This document shows positions 9,159-17,723 of a stretch of 64,000 bases of DNA, in pieces. Every line of letters starts with the position of its first letter. The first letter of the stretch is position 1. The DNA comes from JAGVPT01 sp964439265. GTDB lineage: Bacteria > Bacteroidota > Ignavibacteria > UBA10030 > UBA8401. A program made the position numbers and the translations under genes. The stretch covers positions 186,001-250,000 of the forward strand of contig CAYTOA010000001.1 in assembly GCA_964439265.1 (NCBI GenBank), read 5' to 3'. Under the pieces are notes generated by a model. It worked only from the letters and a program-made list of their open reading frames with translations, searched no databases and was not told where the DNA came from.

Positions 9159-10394
9159 ATGGATCAACTCCGCACGATCTTATCGGAATTTATTCTTGAC
9201 CTGCGCATGCAAAAACTGCGCGTGTTCCTGACGGTATTCGGCATCACCTGGGGAACAGTCGCTATCATCGTTCTCATCGCATTCGGGCTCGGTTTCAAAA
9301 AACAGCTCAGCACCAACATGCACGGCATCGGCGAAAGTATCTCCATCATGTTCCCCGGAAAAACGACGAAAGCGTACGAAGGGTTCGGTACCGGACGGCA
9401 AATTTCATTTGTGGAGGAAGATGCAAAGCTGGTCGCATCCCAGGTGCCGGGGGTTCGTGCGATCAGCCCGGAGTATATTAAATGGCGTGTGCCGGTACAT
9501 GTCGGCGAAAATATTTTGAATCCCGCGATCACGGGGGTCTATCCCATCTATGCGGAAATGAGGAATATCATTCCCGAACCGGGGGGAAGATTCGTCGACG
9601 ACCTCGATATGAAAGAGCGCAGAAGAGTAGTGCTGCTCGGCAACAAAGTGAAAGAATTTTTATTCGGCGAGACCGATGCAGTGGGAAGATTAATCTATGT
9701 CGCCGACGTCCCGTTTACGGTTATCGGCGTCATGCAGAAGAAGACGCAGAATTCTTCGTACCAGTCCCGGGACCAGGATCGGATTTTTATTCCAGCGTCG
9801 ACCTACTCGTCGGTGTTCGGCGAGATCCATCTTAAGAATATGATCTTCCAGCCGAAAGATCCATCGAAAGCGGAGGAAGTGGACGACCAGGTGAGGGAGG
9901 TGCTTGGCAAACGATACCGGTTCGACCCGACCGACCATGACGCCGTCTGGATCTGGGATACGAGCATGTTCGACAAGTTTCTTTTCTACTTTTTCCTTGC
10001 TTTCAACTTGTTCATGGGATTGATCGGGAGTTTCACGCTGGCGGTCGGAGGTATCGGCGTTGCCAACATCATGTACATCGTCGTGCAGGAGAGGATAAAA
10101 GAGATCGGCATCAGGAGGGCGGTCGGCGCGAAGCGATCGAATATTCTCTTTCAATTTTTTATGGAAACATTCTTCATCATCTCGATCGGTTCGTTTGCCG
10201 GCTTTGCGATCGCCTATGGCATCATACAGGCGATGCAGTTTATTCCCATCCAGGAATTTGTCGGAACACCGGTGCTCTCTCTGGAGGTGACGGCGGCTAC
10301 CATTTTCGTCCTCTCCGTGATTGGCTTTACGGCAGGAGTTATGCCGGCGCGCCGCGCTGCGAACCTGGATGTTGTGGAATGCCTGAGAACCTGA
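9159..10394 (+). CDS. MacB/FtsX-like ABC transporter permease (first copy)
   Basis: The 411-residue protein has the MacB_PCD/FtsX plan: an N-terminal membrane helix (about 22-44, ITWGTVAIIVLIAFGLG), a large periplasmic domain (about 50-270), and three C-terminal helices with GVANIMYIVVQERIKEIGI and RRAVGAKRSN, the usual coupling region. No nucleotide-binding domain is fused to it, so it needs a separate ATPase, and none is encoded nearby. It starts 2 bases after the adaptor gene and is followed after a repeat-bearing 139-base gap by a paralogous permease. The exported substrate is unknown. Confidence 0.9.
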   Translation: MDQLRTILSEFILDLRMQKLRVFLTVFGITWGTVAIIVLIAFGLGFKKQLSTNMHGIGESISIMFPGKTTKAYEGFGTGRQISFVEEDAKLVASQVPGVRAISPEYIKWRVPVHVGENILNPAITGVYPIYAEMRNIIPEPGGRFVDDLDMKERRRVVLLGNKVKEFLFGETDAVGRLIYVADVPFTVIGVMQKKTQNSSYQSRDQDRIFIPASTYSSVFGEIHLKNMIFQPKDPSKAEEVDDQVREVLGKRYRFDPTDHDAVWIWDTSMFDKFLFYFFLAFNLFMGLIGSFTLAVGGIGVANIMYIVVQERIKEIGIRRAVGAKRSNILFQFFMETFFIISIGSFAGFAIAYGIIQAMQFIPIQEFVGTPVLSLEVTAATIFVLSVIGFTAGVMPARRAANLDVVECLRT

Positions 10395-10417
10395 TTTCAT
10401 GTTGTGAATGTTATTCG

Positions 10418-10493
10418 ACCCCACCCTTAGTCCCTCTCCTTGCAGGGGAGGGAAATTTTTCTCTGCCTTTTAGGAGGAGATTAAGAGGGGGTT
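10418..10493. repeat. MITE-like intergenic hairpin element
   Basis: The gap between the two permease genes holds a nested inverted repeat. The inner hairpin is CCCTCTCC-TTGCA-GGGGAGGG (10432-10452). The flanks CCCCACCCTTAG (10419 on) and TTAAGAGGGGG (about 10481 on) are also roughly complementary. This pattern resembles widespread non-autonomous dispersed repeats. It is not followed by a T-run, so it is not a typical terminator. It may still alter readthrough between the permease genes. Confidence 0.55.
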
Positions 10494-10533
10494 GTGAGAA
10501 GTTGCGCCTTCTGGATTAAACGGAACCAAAAGT

Positions 10534-11775
10534 ATGTGGCTAGAACTTCTAAGGGAATTCTTTTACGACCTGAACGCGCATCGAACCCGCGCAATTCTCA
10601 CCCTCGTTGCCATTACGTGGGGGACAATTGCGGTTGTCCTTCTCCTTTCCTTCGGTGAAGGATTGACGGACAGGCTGACGAACGGATTGGTCAACGCCGG
10701 CAATCGGATCATGATTGTTTACCCCGGCGAGACCGGCTTGACCTTTGAGGGACTGCCGAAAGGACGCCGCGTGCGCATGGTCGAGGAAGATGTCGATATG
10801 CTTCGCCAAACGATCCCCGCGATTGAAACGGCGAGTCCTCAATACCGCACCAATATGACGCTCACCTACAAAAAACTCTCGATGACGACGGAATGCGAAG
10901 GAGTGAATGCAGAGTTCGAAGAGATGCGGCGCATGTATCCGGCCGGGGGAGGGCGATTCCTGAACGCCCTTGATGTCGTTCAGGAGCGGAGGGTGATCTT
11001 TCTCGGGGCAAAGATCGCAAAAGATGTTTTCGGCGACGAACAGCCCATCGGCAAGCTCCTGCTCGCGGACGGCGTTCCGTTTACCGTCGTGGGCATCATG
11101 CAGGAAAAACTTCAGACGTCCATGAATAACGGCCCGGACGACCGGCGTGCGATTATTCCGTATACCTCGTTTCGCACGATGTACGGAAACCTGTATGTAA
11201 ATTCGATCGTAGTGCGTCCGAGCGATCCGGGAAAACAGAAGCTCGTTAAGAGCGAACTCTACCGCGTTCTGGGAAGGAAATACCGTTTTGATCCTTCCGA
11301 CGAACGCGCTCTCGGCATCTGGGATTTTATCGAAGACGAAGCCATGAACAGGAAAGTCGGTTTCGGCATCTCGATCTTCTTAGGTTCGGTCGGTTTCCTC
11401 ACGCTGCTGATCGCGGGGGTCGGCGTTGCCAATGTGATGTATGTTGTCGTGAAGGAACGGACAAAGGAGATCGGAATCAAAATGGCGATCGGTGCCAGAA
11501 AAGGTTACATCCTTTTCCAGTTTGTGTTCGAAGCACTTCTAATCTCTTTTCTCGGCGGATTCATCGGCATGATGTTCTCGTGGGGAGTTGTTTCGCTCGT
11601 CCGGACAATCCCTGCGGACGACGGGCCCATGCAGTTCCTCGGCCGTCCCATCCTTTCGCTGAACATCATGATGCTGACGGCGGGTATCCTTGCCATTATC
11701 GGGGTGCTGGCCGGATTCTTCCCTGCACGCAAAGCGGCAAATGTCGACCCAGTCGAATCGCTGCGGTACGAATAA
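10534..11775 (+). CDS. MacB/FtsX-like ABC transporter permease (second copy)
   Basis: This 413-residue paralogue of the preceding permease has the same layout: a helix at about 22-42 (VAITWGTIAVVLLLSF), a periplasmic MacB_PCD domain, and three C-terminal helices with GVANVMYVVVKERTKEIGI and KMAIGARKGY. Both copies share periplasmic motifs such as FLGAKIAKDVFG/LLGNKVKEFLFG and end in PARKAANVDPVE/PARRAANLDVVE. Two unlike permeases could form a heterodimer coupled to the HlyD-like adaptor. No ATPase domain is present here either. Confidence 0.9.
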   Translation: MWLELLREFFYDLNAHRTRAILTLVAITWGTIAVVLLLSFGEGLTDRLTNGLVNAGNRIMIVYPGETGLTFEGLPKGRRVRMVEEDVDMLRQTIPAIETASPQYRTNMTLTYKKLSMTTECEGVNAEFEEMRRMYPAGGGRFLNALDVVQERRVIFLGAKIAKDVFGDEQPIGKLLLADGVPFTVVGIMQEKLQTSMNNGPDDRRAIIPYTSFRTMYGNLYVNSIVVRPSDPGKQKLVKSELYRVLGRKYRFDPSDERALGIWDFIEDEAMNRKVGFGISIFLGSVGFLTLLIAGVGVANVMYVVVKERTKEIGIKMAIGARKGYILFQFVFEALLISFLGGFIGMMFSWGVVSLVRTIPADDGPMQFLGRPILSLNIMMLTAGILAIIGVLAGFFPARKAANVDPVESLRYE

Positions 11776-11913
11776 AATTGTTCTATCGGAATTTCCAATT
11801 GCCAGCCTTTTTTCATTGACCAAAACTATTGCTGTATGGTCTGTTCAGCAATCCCGGCGAGGACAGCCATGCAGCTGCTGACATCATATCGACTGTTCAT
11901 TTCCTTGTTCCCC

Positions 11914-11942
11914 TTGAATCCGTTAGACTAGTTTATTATATT
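11914..11942 (+). promoter_or_regulatory. Possible sigma70-like promoter
   Basis: TTGAAT (11914-11919) and TATATT (11937-11942) are separated by 17 bases, about 118 bases before the ATG chosen for the glycosidase. The spacing is ideal for a primary-sigma promoter, but Bacteroidota often use a different -7 element, so this is only a candidate. Confidence 0.3.
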
Positions 11943-12059
11943 TTCCGCAGTCTTATTTGGCGATAAAGTGTGCGTTACAAACTCCCCGCTAGATTTTACC
12001 ACGAAACTAATTCTACCGAAATATATTCACAAACGCGAGCTTTCACTATGGGGTGGACA

Positions 12060-14600
12060 ATGAAAACTGCCTGCGCAATTCTGTTGTTACCTTCTCTCTT
12101 GTTCGCATTGGCGATCGCACAAGAGGAGAACCAGCCAATGCCGACCATTCTGCCGACGCCGCACCAGATCGTTTCTAAGAATTCTCGCTTCAAAGTGGCG
12201 CCGGGAACAAAAATTATTCTCGGTGCGAATTCGAAGCAAGAGCAATTCGCCGCCCAGCAGATCAACGATGCCATTGGCGGGAGCAAAGGCACGCCGTTGA
12301 AAATTGTTTCCGAACATCAGATCCGGAAGCTTCCGGCAAGTTTCATATTTATCGGAAGCCCAGCCTCGGAATACGGCCGGCAATTCTTGCGGGAGAGAAA
12401 AGAAACGCTGAAGCCGGAAATGAAGGAGGAGGGATATTTCCTCGACGTTGACGCGAACGGCATCATCATCGTCGCGGAATCCGAGAGGGGGAAATTTTAC
12501 GGCGTGATGTCTCTGCTTCAAATGATGCACCGGGAAAAGAAGAGCATGTTTGTCGAGGGTGCCACGATCGAGGATTTTCCGCTCGAAAAGATCAGGGGCA
12601 TCAGCGACGATATCAGCCGCGGTCAGGTCTCAACGGTTGAGAACTTTAAGAAGATCATCCGTTTCCTTGCTCGGTATAAAATGAACACCTACAGCCCGTA
12701 CCTTGAGGATATGTTCGTTTTCAAGAACCACCCGCTCATCGGAAAAGGGCGCGGAGCAATGACGCCGCAGGAGGTGAAGGAGCTGGACGTCTACGCGAAA
12801 AAATACTGCATCGACATGATACCGACCTTTGAGACGCTCGGCCACTGGGAAAATATTCTGGCCAGGCCGGAGTACATCGGTCTCGCCGAATTTCCCGGGG
12901 CGCAAACACTCAATGTGTCAGATGAAAAAGTCTATGCAGTGCTGGATGAGATGATCGGCGAATTGTGTGCCGCATTCAGCTCACCCTACTTCAACATGGG
13001 AGCGGATGAATCGTGGGACGTTGGCTTGGGAGCGGACAAAGACCGGGTCGCAAAAGAAGGGCTTGCCTCCGTTCACGCCGAACACTACAAACGCGTAGCC
13101 GACTTAGTCAGAAAGCACGGCAAGAAACCGATGATGTACGGGGACATTATTCTTAACCAGCCGGAAATACTCGGCAAGATCCCTAAAGACATTACGATTG
13201 TCGATTGGCACTACAATGCGTCATATTCGTACAACAGTACGGAGGTATTCCAAAAGGCGGGGTTTCCTTTCATCGCCTCGCCGGCGGTCTGGACGTTCAC
13301 CGGTCCCTTTCCTAACTTCTTTAACACGTTTGTAAATATTCAGAATTTCAACCGTGATGGGTTTATCAGAGGTTCCCTTGGGCTGTTGACTTCCAACTGG
13401 AACGATTACGGCGGTGAGGAATTACGCGAACTGAACTACTACGGATACGCCTGGACCGCCGAGTGCGCATGGCAGCCGTTGAATGCTAGCGCCGATTCAT
13501 TCAACAAGGTATTCTTTAAGGACTATTTTGGAGCGGATGATTACAGCGATCTTCAAACAGTGTACTCGATTCTTTCCAGTCCCGGCAACGACATTAGCTG
13601 GCAGGAACTCTGGCGCCATCCGATGCTCCCGTTTCGAGGACAGTCTCAGGAAGAAGGATATGTGCCGCTCGCGGTTCGTTTGCAAAGCATAACGTCGACA
13701 ATGCCGGTTGTCCTTTCTCTGCTCATGAGAGCGAGGAGTGAAATAACAAAGAATGAAGACCAGCTTCGGTATCTTGAATTTGTGGCCCGGTTGAATCTAT
13801 GGTTCGCCAAGAAAATCGAAGCCCAGGAGAAAGTCAAAGGGCTGAGTCTCTCGGCGAACAAGGACTCGGCTGCGGCTGTCATCATCGATTTGTGTACAGA
13901 CGTGATGAAAGATCTCGCCAACCTGAAAAGTGAATATGAGAGGTTGTGGCTGTCAACGAACAAGTCAGCGGGGCTTGATTTGCTCATGATGCGCTATGAC
14001 CGGCAGACCGCTTTTTGGCAAGAAAAAATAGAGCAGGTGAAAAAGGGTAATTTCACTATGGATCCTGAATTAGAGAGTGCATGGATCTATCATCCGAAAG
14101 GGCACCCGGGAGAAAAGGATTCTGTGCAAGTGCAGAAGGCATTTTTCAGAAAATCGTTTGTTGTGCCGAAGGATGTGCATTCGGCAACGCTGCAGCTGAT
14201 CGGGGACACGCATGCAAAAGTCTCGGTGAATGGCAAGAGCGTTGGCGAGGTGAACGTCCGTTCGTCTAATTCCCTGAGTGTAGAACATCAGCGGGTCAAG
14301 ATGTTTGCTGTCCTGCCGCTCCTCACGGACTCGGCGAATGTCATCTCGGTGGAGGCAGAAACGTTTTCCTCTGCCGGGTCGGCGGGTGTGAACATCTATT
14401 GCGAACTGGAACTTTCTGACGGTTCGGTGCGTAAGATCATGACCGATGGAACATGGAAGGTTACGGAATCCGCGATAGGAAATTGGACGGGCACAGCATA
14501 CAATGACTCTTCATGGTTCGATGCGGCAGTGAATCCGTATCCCTCCATTGTTGTTCGGCCCAATTTCGCAACCGGGAGAGGATCCTGGATAGAACGATAG
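12060..14600 (+). CDS. Secreted GH20-like beta-N-acetylhexosaminidase family protein
   Basis: This is an 846-residue exported glycosidase. A signal peptide (1 to about 20, ILLLPSLLFALAIAQ) precedes a GH20b-like domain (about 25-160). The catalytic barrel follows (about 175-500), with the family's Asp-Glu pair at about 316-317 in NMGADESW. A helical segment follows, then a C-terminal beta-sandwich (about 670-846) with SVNGKSVGEVNV that could bind carbohydrate. GH20 enzymes remove terminal N-acetylhexosamine using the substrate acetamido group. The longer frame to 11970 adds residues before the signal peptide; the ATG at 12060 after GGGGTGG, or at 12048, fits better. Specificity is not certain. 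Confidence 0.85.
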   Translation: MKTACAILLLPSLLFALAIAQEENQPMPTILPTPHQIVSKNSRFKVAPGTKIILGANSKQEQFAAQQINDAIGGSKGTPLKIVSEHQIRKLPASFIFIGSPASEYGRQFLRERKETLKPEMKEEGYFLDVDANGIIIVAESERGKFYGVMSLLQMMHREKKSMFVEGATIEDFPLEKIRGISDDISRGQVSTVENFKKIIRFLARYKMNTYSPYLEDMFVFKNHPLIGKGRGAMTPQEVKELDVYAKKYCIDMIPTFETLGHWENILARPEYIGLAEFPGAQTLNVSDEKVYAVLDEMIGELCAAFSSPYFNMGADESWDVGLGADKDRVAKEGLASVHAEHYKRVADLVRKHGKKPMMYGDIILNQPEILGKIPKDITIVDWHYNASYSYNSTEVFQKAGFPFIASPAVWTFTGPFPNFFNTFVNIQNFNRDGFIRGSLGLLTSNWNDYGGEELRELNYYGYAWTAECAWQPLNASADSFNKVFFKDYFGADDYSDLQTVYSILSSPGNDISWQELWRHPMLPFRGQSQEEGYVPLAVRLQSITSTMPVVLSLLMRARSEITKNEDQLRYLEFVARLNLWFAKKIEAQEKVKGLSLSANKDSAAAVIIDLCTDVMKDLANLKSEYERLWLSTNKSAGLDLLMMRYDRQTAFWQEKIEQVKKGNFTMDPELESAWIYHPKGHPGEKDSVQVQKAFFRKSFVVPKDVHSATLQLIGDTHAKVSVNGKSVGEVNVRSSNSLSVEHQRVKMFAVLPLLTDSANVISVEAETFSSAGSAGVNIYCELELSDGSVRKIMTDGTWKVTESAIGNWTGTAYNDSSWFDAAVNPYPSIVVRPNFATGRGSWIER

Positions 14601-14666
14601 CGGAATTATTTGTGCTTCCGCACGTGTTAAAGGTTCCGAGTATATCATAATTTCAAAGGAGGTTGT

Positions 14667-17600
14667 GTGCCAAGGATAATTTCTGCGTTGGCGGTGCTTC
14701 TAAGTCTGTTTGCCGGCATCTCACTTGCGCAAATCGAGCCGGCAGTCGGAATTCGCGAGAATACTCTGGCTGTTCACGCGCTGAAGAATCTTACGATCAT
14801 CGTTGCACCGGGGAAGAAAATTGAAAAAGGTACGATCGTCGTTCGGGACGGCATAATTGAATCCGCAGGCGCGAATGTCACGATCCCCGGTGACGCCAGA
14901 GTATGGGATTGTTCCGGACTTACTGCGTATGCAGGCCTCATCGACCTCTATACCGACATCGGCCAGCCGAAGCCGCCGGCGCAGGGGGAGACTCCTCCCC
15001 CCGGATCGGCTTCTCAACCGCCGCGCGGATCTGCGCATTGGAACTCACAGGTCCATCCGGAAACATCCGGGGCAGAATTCTTCCTTCCGGATAAAGAAGT
15101 TGCGGAAAAGTTTCGGGCGCTCGGTTTCACGACCGTCCTTTCCGCCCCATCAAGCGGAATTTTTCGCGGCTCCAGTACTCTTGTTGCTCTTGGAGATGGA
15201 CGTGCGAACGCGCTGCTTGAAAGAGACAATGTGACGCAAAACATTTCTTTTTCCCGCGACCCTTTTGGGGATTCCTATCCTACTTCGCTTATGGGAGCGA
15301 TCGCTTTGATCCGCCAGACCTTCATCGACGCCAACTGGTACGCCGATGCATTGAAGGTGTTCGCAAAGAATCCGGCGCAAGAGCGTCCCGAAGAAAATAG
15401 ATCCCTGTCGGCTATTGAAAAAGCCGCGTCGGGAAAACAGGTTGTGATATTTGAAACTTCCGGCGAACAGAACATTCTGCGGGCTGCCAAGATCGCCAAA
15501 GAATTTTCTCTGGTATATTGGATCCGCGGCAACGGCTACGAATACCGGCGGCTCGACGCTGTCAAGGCGACGGGCGCACCGGTTATCCTCCCCGTAAATT
15601 TTCCCGACCCGCCTAATGTCAGTACACCTGAAGAGGCACTCGATGTCAGCCTCGACGATCTGCGCCATTGGGATTTTGCGCCGGAGAATCCCGCGCGGCT
15701 GAAGCAGGCGGGAGTGACGTTTGCTCTGACGGCGTCGACGCTGAAAGACGTGACAAAATTCAGGATGCATGTCCGCACGGCGATCGACCGCGGGTTGAGT
15801 GCTGATGATGCACTCGCAGCGCTGACGACGACTCCGGCAGAGTTGCTGGGAATGGAGAAACGATTGGGTACAATCGAGCCTGGAAAAGCGGCAAATCTTG
15901 TACTTACCGACGGTGAATTATTCGGTGAAAGAACAAAGATCAGAGAAACGTGGGTAGATGGGGTACGGTATGAAGTGAAAGCACCTGTGCAGGCGGAACC
16001 ACGTGGGACTTGGACTTACACGCTCAATATCTCCGCTGTCAAAAAAGACACTGGCTCTCTCGTCGTCTCGGGCGAACAGGAATCGCTTTCCGGGACAGTC
16101 TCGCGCGGTGCGGCCAACTCGAAGTTGTCGACGATAGGGCTGTCCGGAAAAAATATTGCACTGATGTTCGCGGGCGATTCGCTCGGCTACAATGGAGTAT
16201 TCCGTTTGACCGGAGTCGTTCAGGACTCGACGATCAGTGGGTCGGGTGAACTGCCCGATGGTATGAACATTACCTGGTCCGCACGTTTGATCAGGCGGTT
16301 CGTTGACCCTCCTGACACGACGAGGGAGCCCGAATCAGTGCATGCGTCGTTCGATGTCGTCTATCCCGACGGTGCGTTCGGCAGAAAGACACTTCCTGAA
16401 CAGCCGGAGAATATCCTCGTCAAAGGGGGATTTGTATGGACGAGCGGCGCGGAGGGAAACCTTGAAGGCACAGACATCCTTTACACAAAAGGAAAAGTGG
16501 CAAAGATAGGTAAGAATATTCCTGCTCCGAAAGGAGCGATCGTCATCGATGCGACCGGAAAGCACGTTACTGCCGGATTGATCGACTGCCATTCACACAC
16601 AGCGATCTCGGATGGAGTGAACGAAGCAGGCCAGGCGATTTCCGCCGAGGTTCGCATCGGGGATGTTGTGGACGCAAACGACGTCGCGATCTACAGGGAA
16701 TTGGCCGGAGGATTAACGGTTGCCCACCTGCTCCATGGTTCCGCAAACCCCATCGGCGGTCAGAACCAGGTTGTCAAGCTTCGATGGGGGATGCTCGCAG
16801 ACGAGATGAAGTTCGAGGGGGCTCCGAAAAGCATCAAGTTTGCACTCGGCGAAAATGTCAAACAATCGAACTGGGGAGACCGTTATACAACGCGTTACCC
16901 GCAAACGAGAATGGGAGTTGAGCAGATCATCCGCGACGAATTCAGTGCTGCGAGGGATTACGAAAAGAAAATGAAGGAAGCTAAGAACGATCCGGACAAG
17001 ATCCCGCCGCGAAGGGACTTGGAGCTTGACGCTATCGTGGAGATCCTGAACGGTTCGCGGCTCGTCCATTCTCATTCGTACCGGCAGGATGAGATCCTCA
17101 TGCTGATGCGAATTGCCGACGATTTCGGCTTCAAGGTCGCAACGTTCCAGCATGGGTTGGAAGGATACAAGCTCGCCGAAGCGCTGGCGGCACACGGTGC
17201 CGGCGTTTCCACATTCAGCGATTGGTGGGCGTACAAGTACGAAGTGATCGATGCGATTCCGTACAATGGCGCCCTCATGCACGACGTCGGCGTGGTCGTG
17301 TCGTATAATTCCGACAGCGACGAACTTGCGAGACGCTTGAACACCGAAGCAGCCAAAGCGGTGAAATACGGCGGAGTGAGTGAAGAAGAAGCGCTGAAGT
17401 TTGTGACGATCAATCCCGCCAGGCAATTACGCATCGACAACCGCGTTGGATCAATTGAGGCGGGGAAGGACGCCGACTTTGTTATCTGGAGCGGATCCCC
17501 GTTGTCGCCGTATACAATTTGCGAGCAAACGTGGATCGACGGGAGGAGATATTTTGACAGAGACGAAGACCGGGCGATGAACGCCGAGGTCCAGAAAGAG

Positions 17601-17723
17601 CGGACCGTGCTGATCCAAAAGATTCTCACGGCGAAAAAAACGGGCACGGGAAACGCACCTCCCGCCGCTCCGGTTAAGAAATCTGCATACTCATGCCATA
17701 TCGACGACGGAGGTGTGCAATGA
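14667..17723 (+). CDS. Secreted two-module amidohydrolase-superfamily protein
   Basis: This 1018-residue protein has a signal peptide (about 1-21) and two imidazolonepropionase-like amidohydrolase modules. The first (about 30-430) reads AGLIDLYTDI where the metal-binding His-x-His should be, so it is probably inactive. A beta-rich linker (about 435-560) follows. The second (about 570-1000) keeps AGLIDCHSHT, VHSHSYR, FQHGLEG and NSDSDE as candidate metal ligands and is likely the working hydrolase. The start is GTG with a strong AAAGGAGG five bases upstream. Its TGA overlaps the ATG of the next amidohydrolase gene, implying coupled translation. The substrate may be a peptide or cyclic amide, but that is inference. 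Confidence 0.87.
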   Translation: MPRIISALAVLLSLFAGISLAQIEPAVGIRENTLAVHALKNLTIIVAPGKKIEKGTIVVRDGIIESAGANVTIPGDARVWDCSGLTAYAGLIDLYTDIGQPKPPAQGETPPPGSASQPPRGSAHWNSQVHPETSGAEFFLPDKEVAEKFRALGFTTVLSAPSSGIFRGSSTLVALGDGRANALLERDNVTQNISFSRDPFGDSYPTSLMGAIALIRQTFIDANWYADALKVFAKNPAQERPEENRSLSAIEKAASGKQVVIFETSGEQNILRAAKIAKEFSLVYWIRGNGYEYRRLDAVKATGAPVILPVNFPDPPNVSTPEEALDVSLDDLRHWDFAPENPARLKQAGVTFALTASTLKDVTKFRMHVRTAIDRGLSADDALAALTTTPAELLGMEKRLGTIEPGKAANLVLTDGELFGERTKIRETWVDGVRYEVKAPVQAEPRGTWTYTLNISAVKKDTGSLVVSGEQESLSGTVSRGAANSKLSTIGLSGKNIALMFAGDSLGYNGVFRLTGVVQDSTISGSGELPDGMNITWSARLIRRFVDPPDTTREPESVHASFDVVYPDGAFGRKTLPEQPENILVKGGFVWTSGAEGNLEGTDILYTKGKVAKIGKNIPAPKGAIVIDATGKHVTAGLIDCHSHTAISDGVNEAGQAISAEVRIGDVVDANDVAIYRELAGGLTVAHLLHGSANPIGGQNQVVKLRWGMLADEMKFEGAPKSIKFALGENVKQSNWGDRYTTRYPQTRMGVEQIIRDEFSAARDYEKKMKEAKNDPDKIPPRRDLELDAIVEILNGSRLVHSHSYRQDEILMLMRIADDFGFKVATFQHGLEGYKLAEALAAHGAGVSTFSDWWAYKYEVIDAIPYNGALMHDVGVVVSYNSDSDELARRLNTEAAKAVKYGGVSEEEALKFVTINPARQLRIDNRVGSIEAGKDADFVIWSGSPLSPYTICEQTWIDGRRYFDRDEDRAMNAEVQKERTVLIQKILTAKKTGTGNAPPAAPVKKSAYSCHIDDGGVQ

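Noticed and set aside
14601..14622. Hairpin GCGGAA / TTCCGC after the glycosidase stop
   Set aside because: 6-bp stem with a 10-base loop and no T-run, so not called a terminator.
16713..17426. 237-codon minus-strand frame in the amidohydrolase gene
   Set aside because: The plus strand holds the metal-binding motifs at the same place; the minus frame is a shadow.
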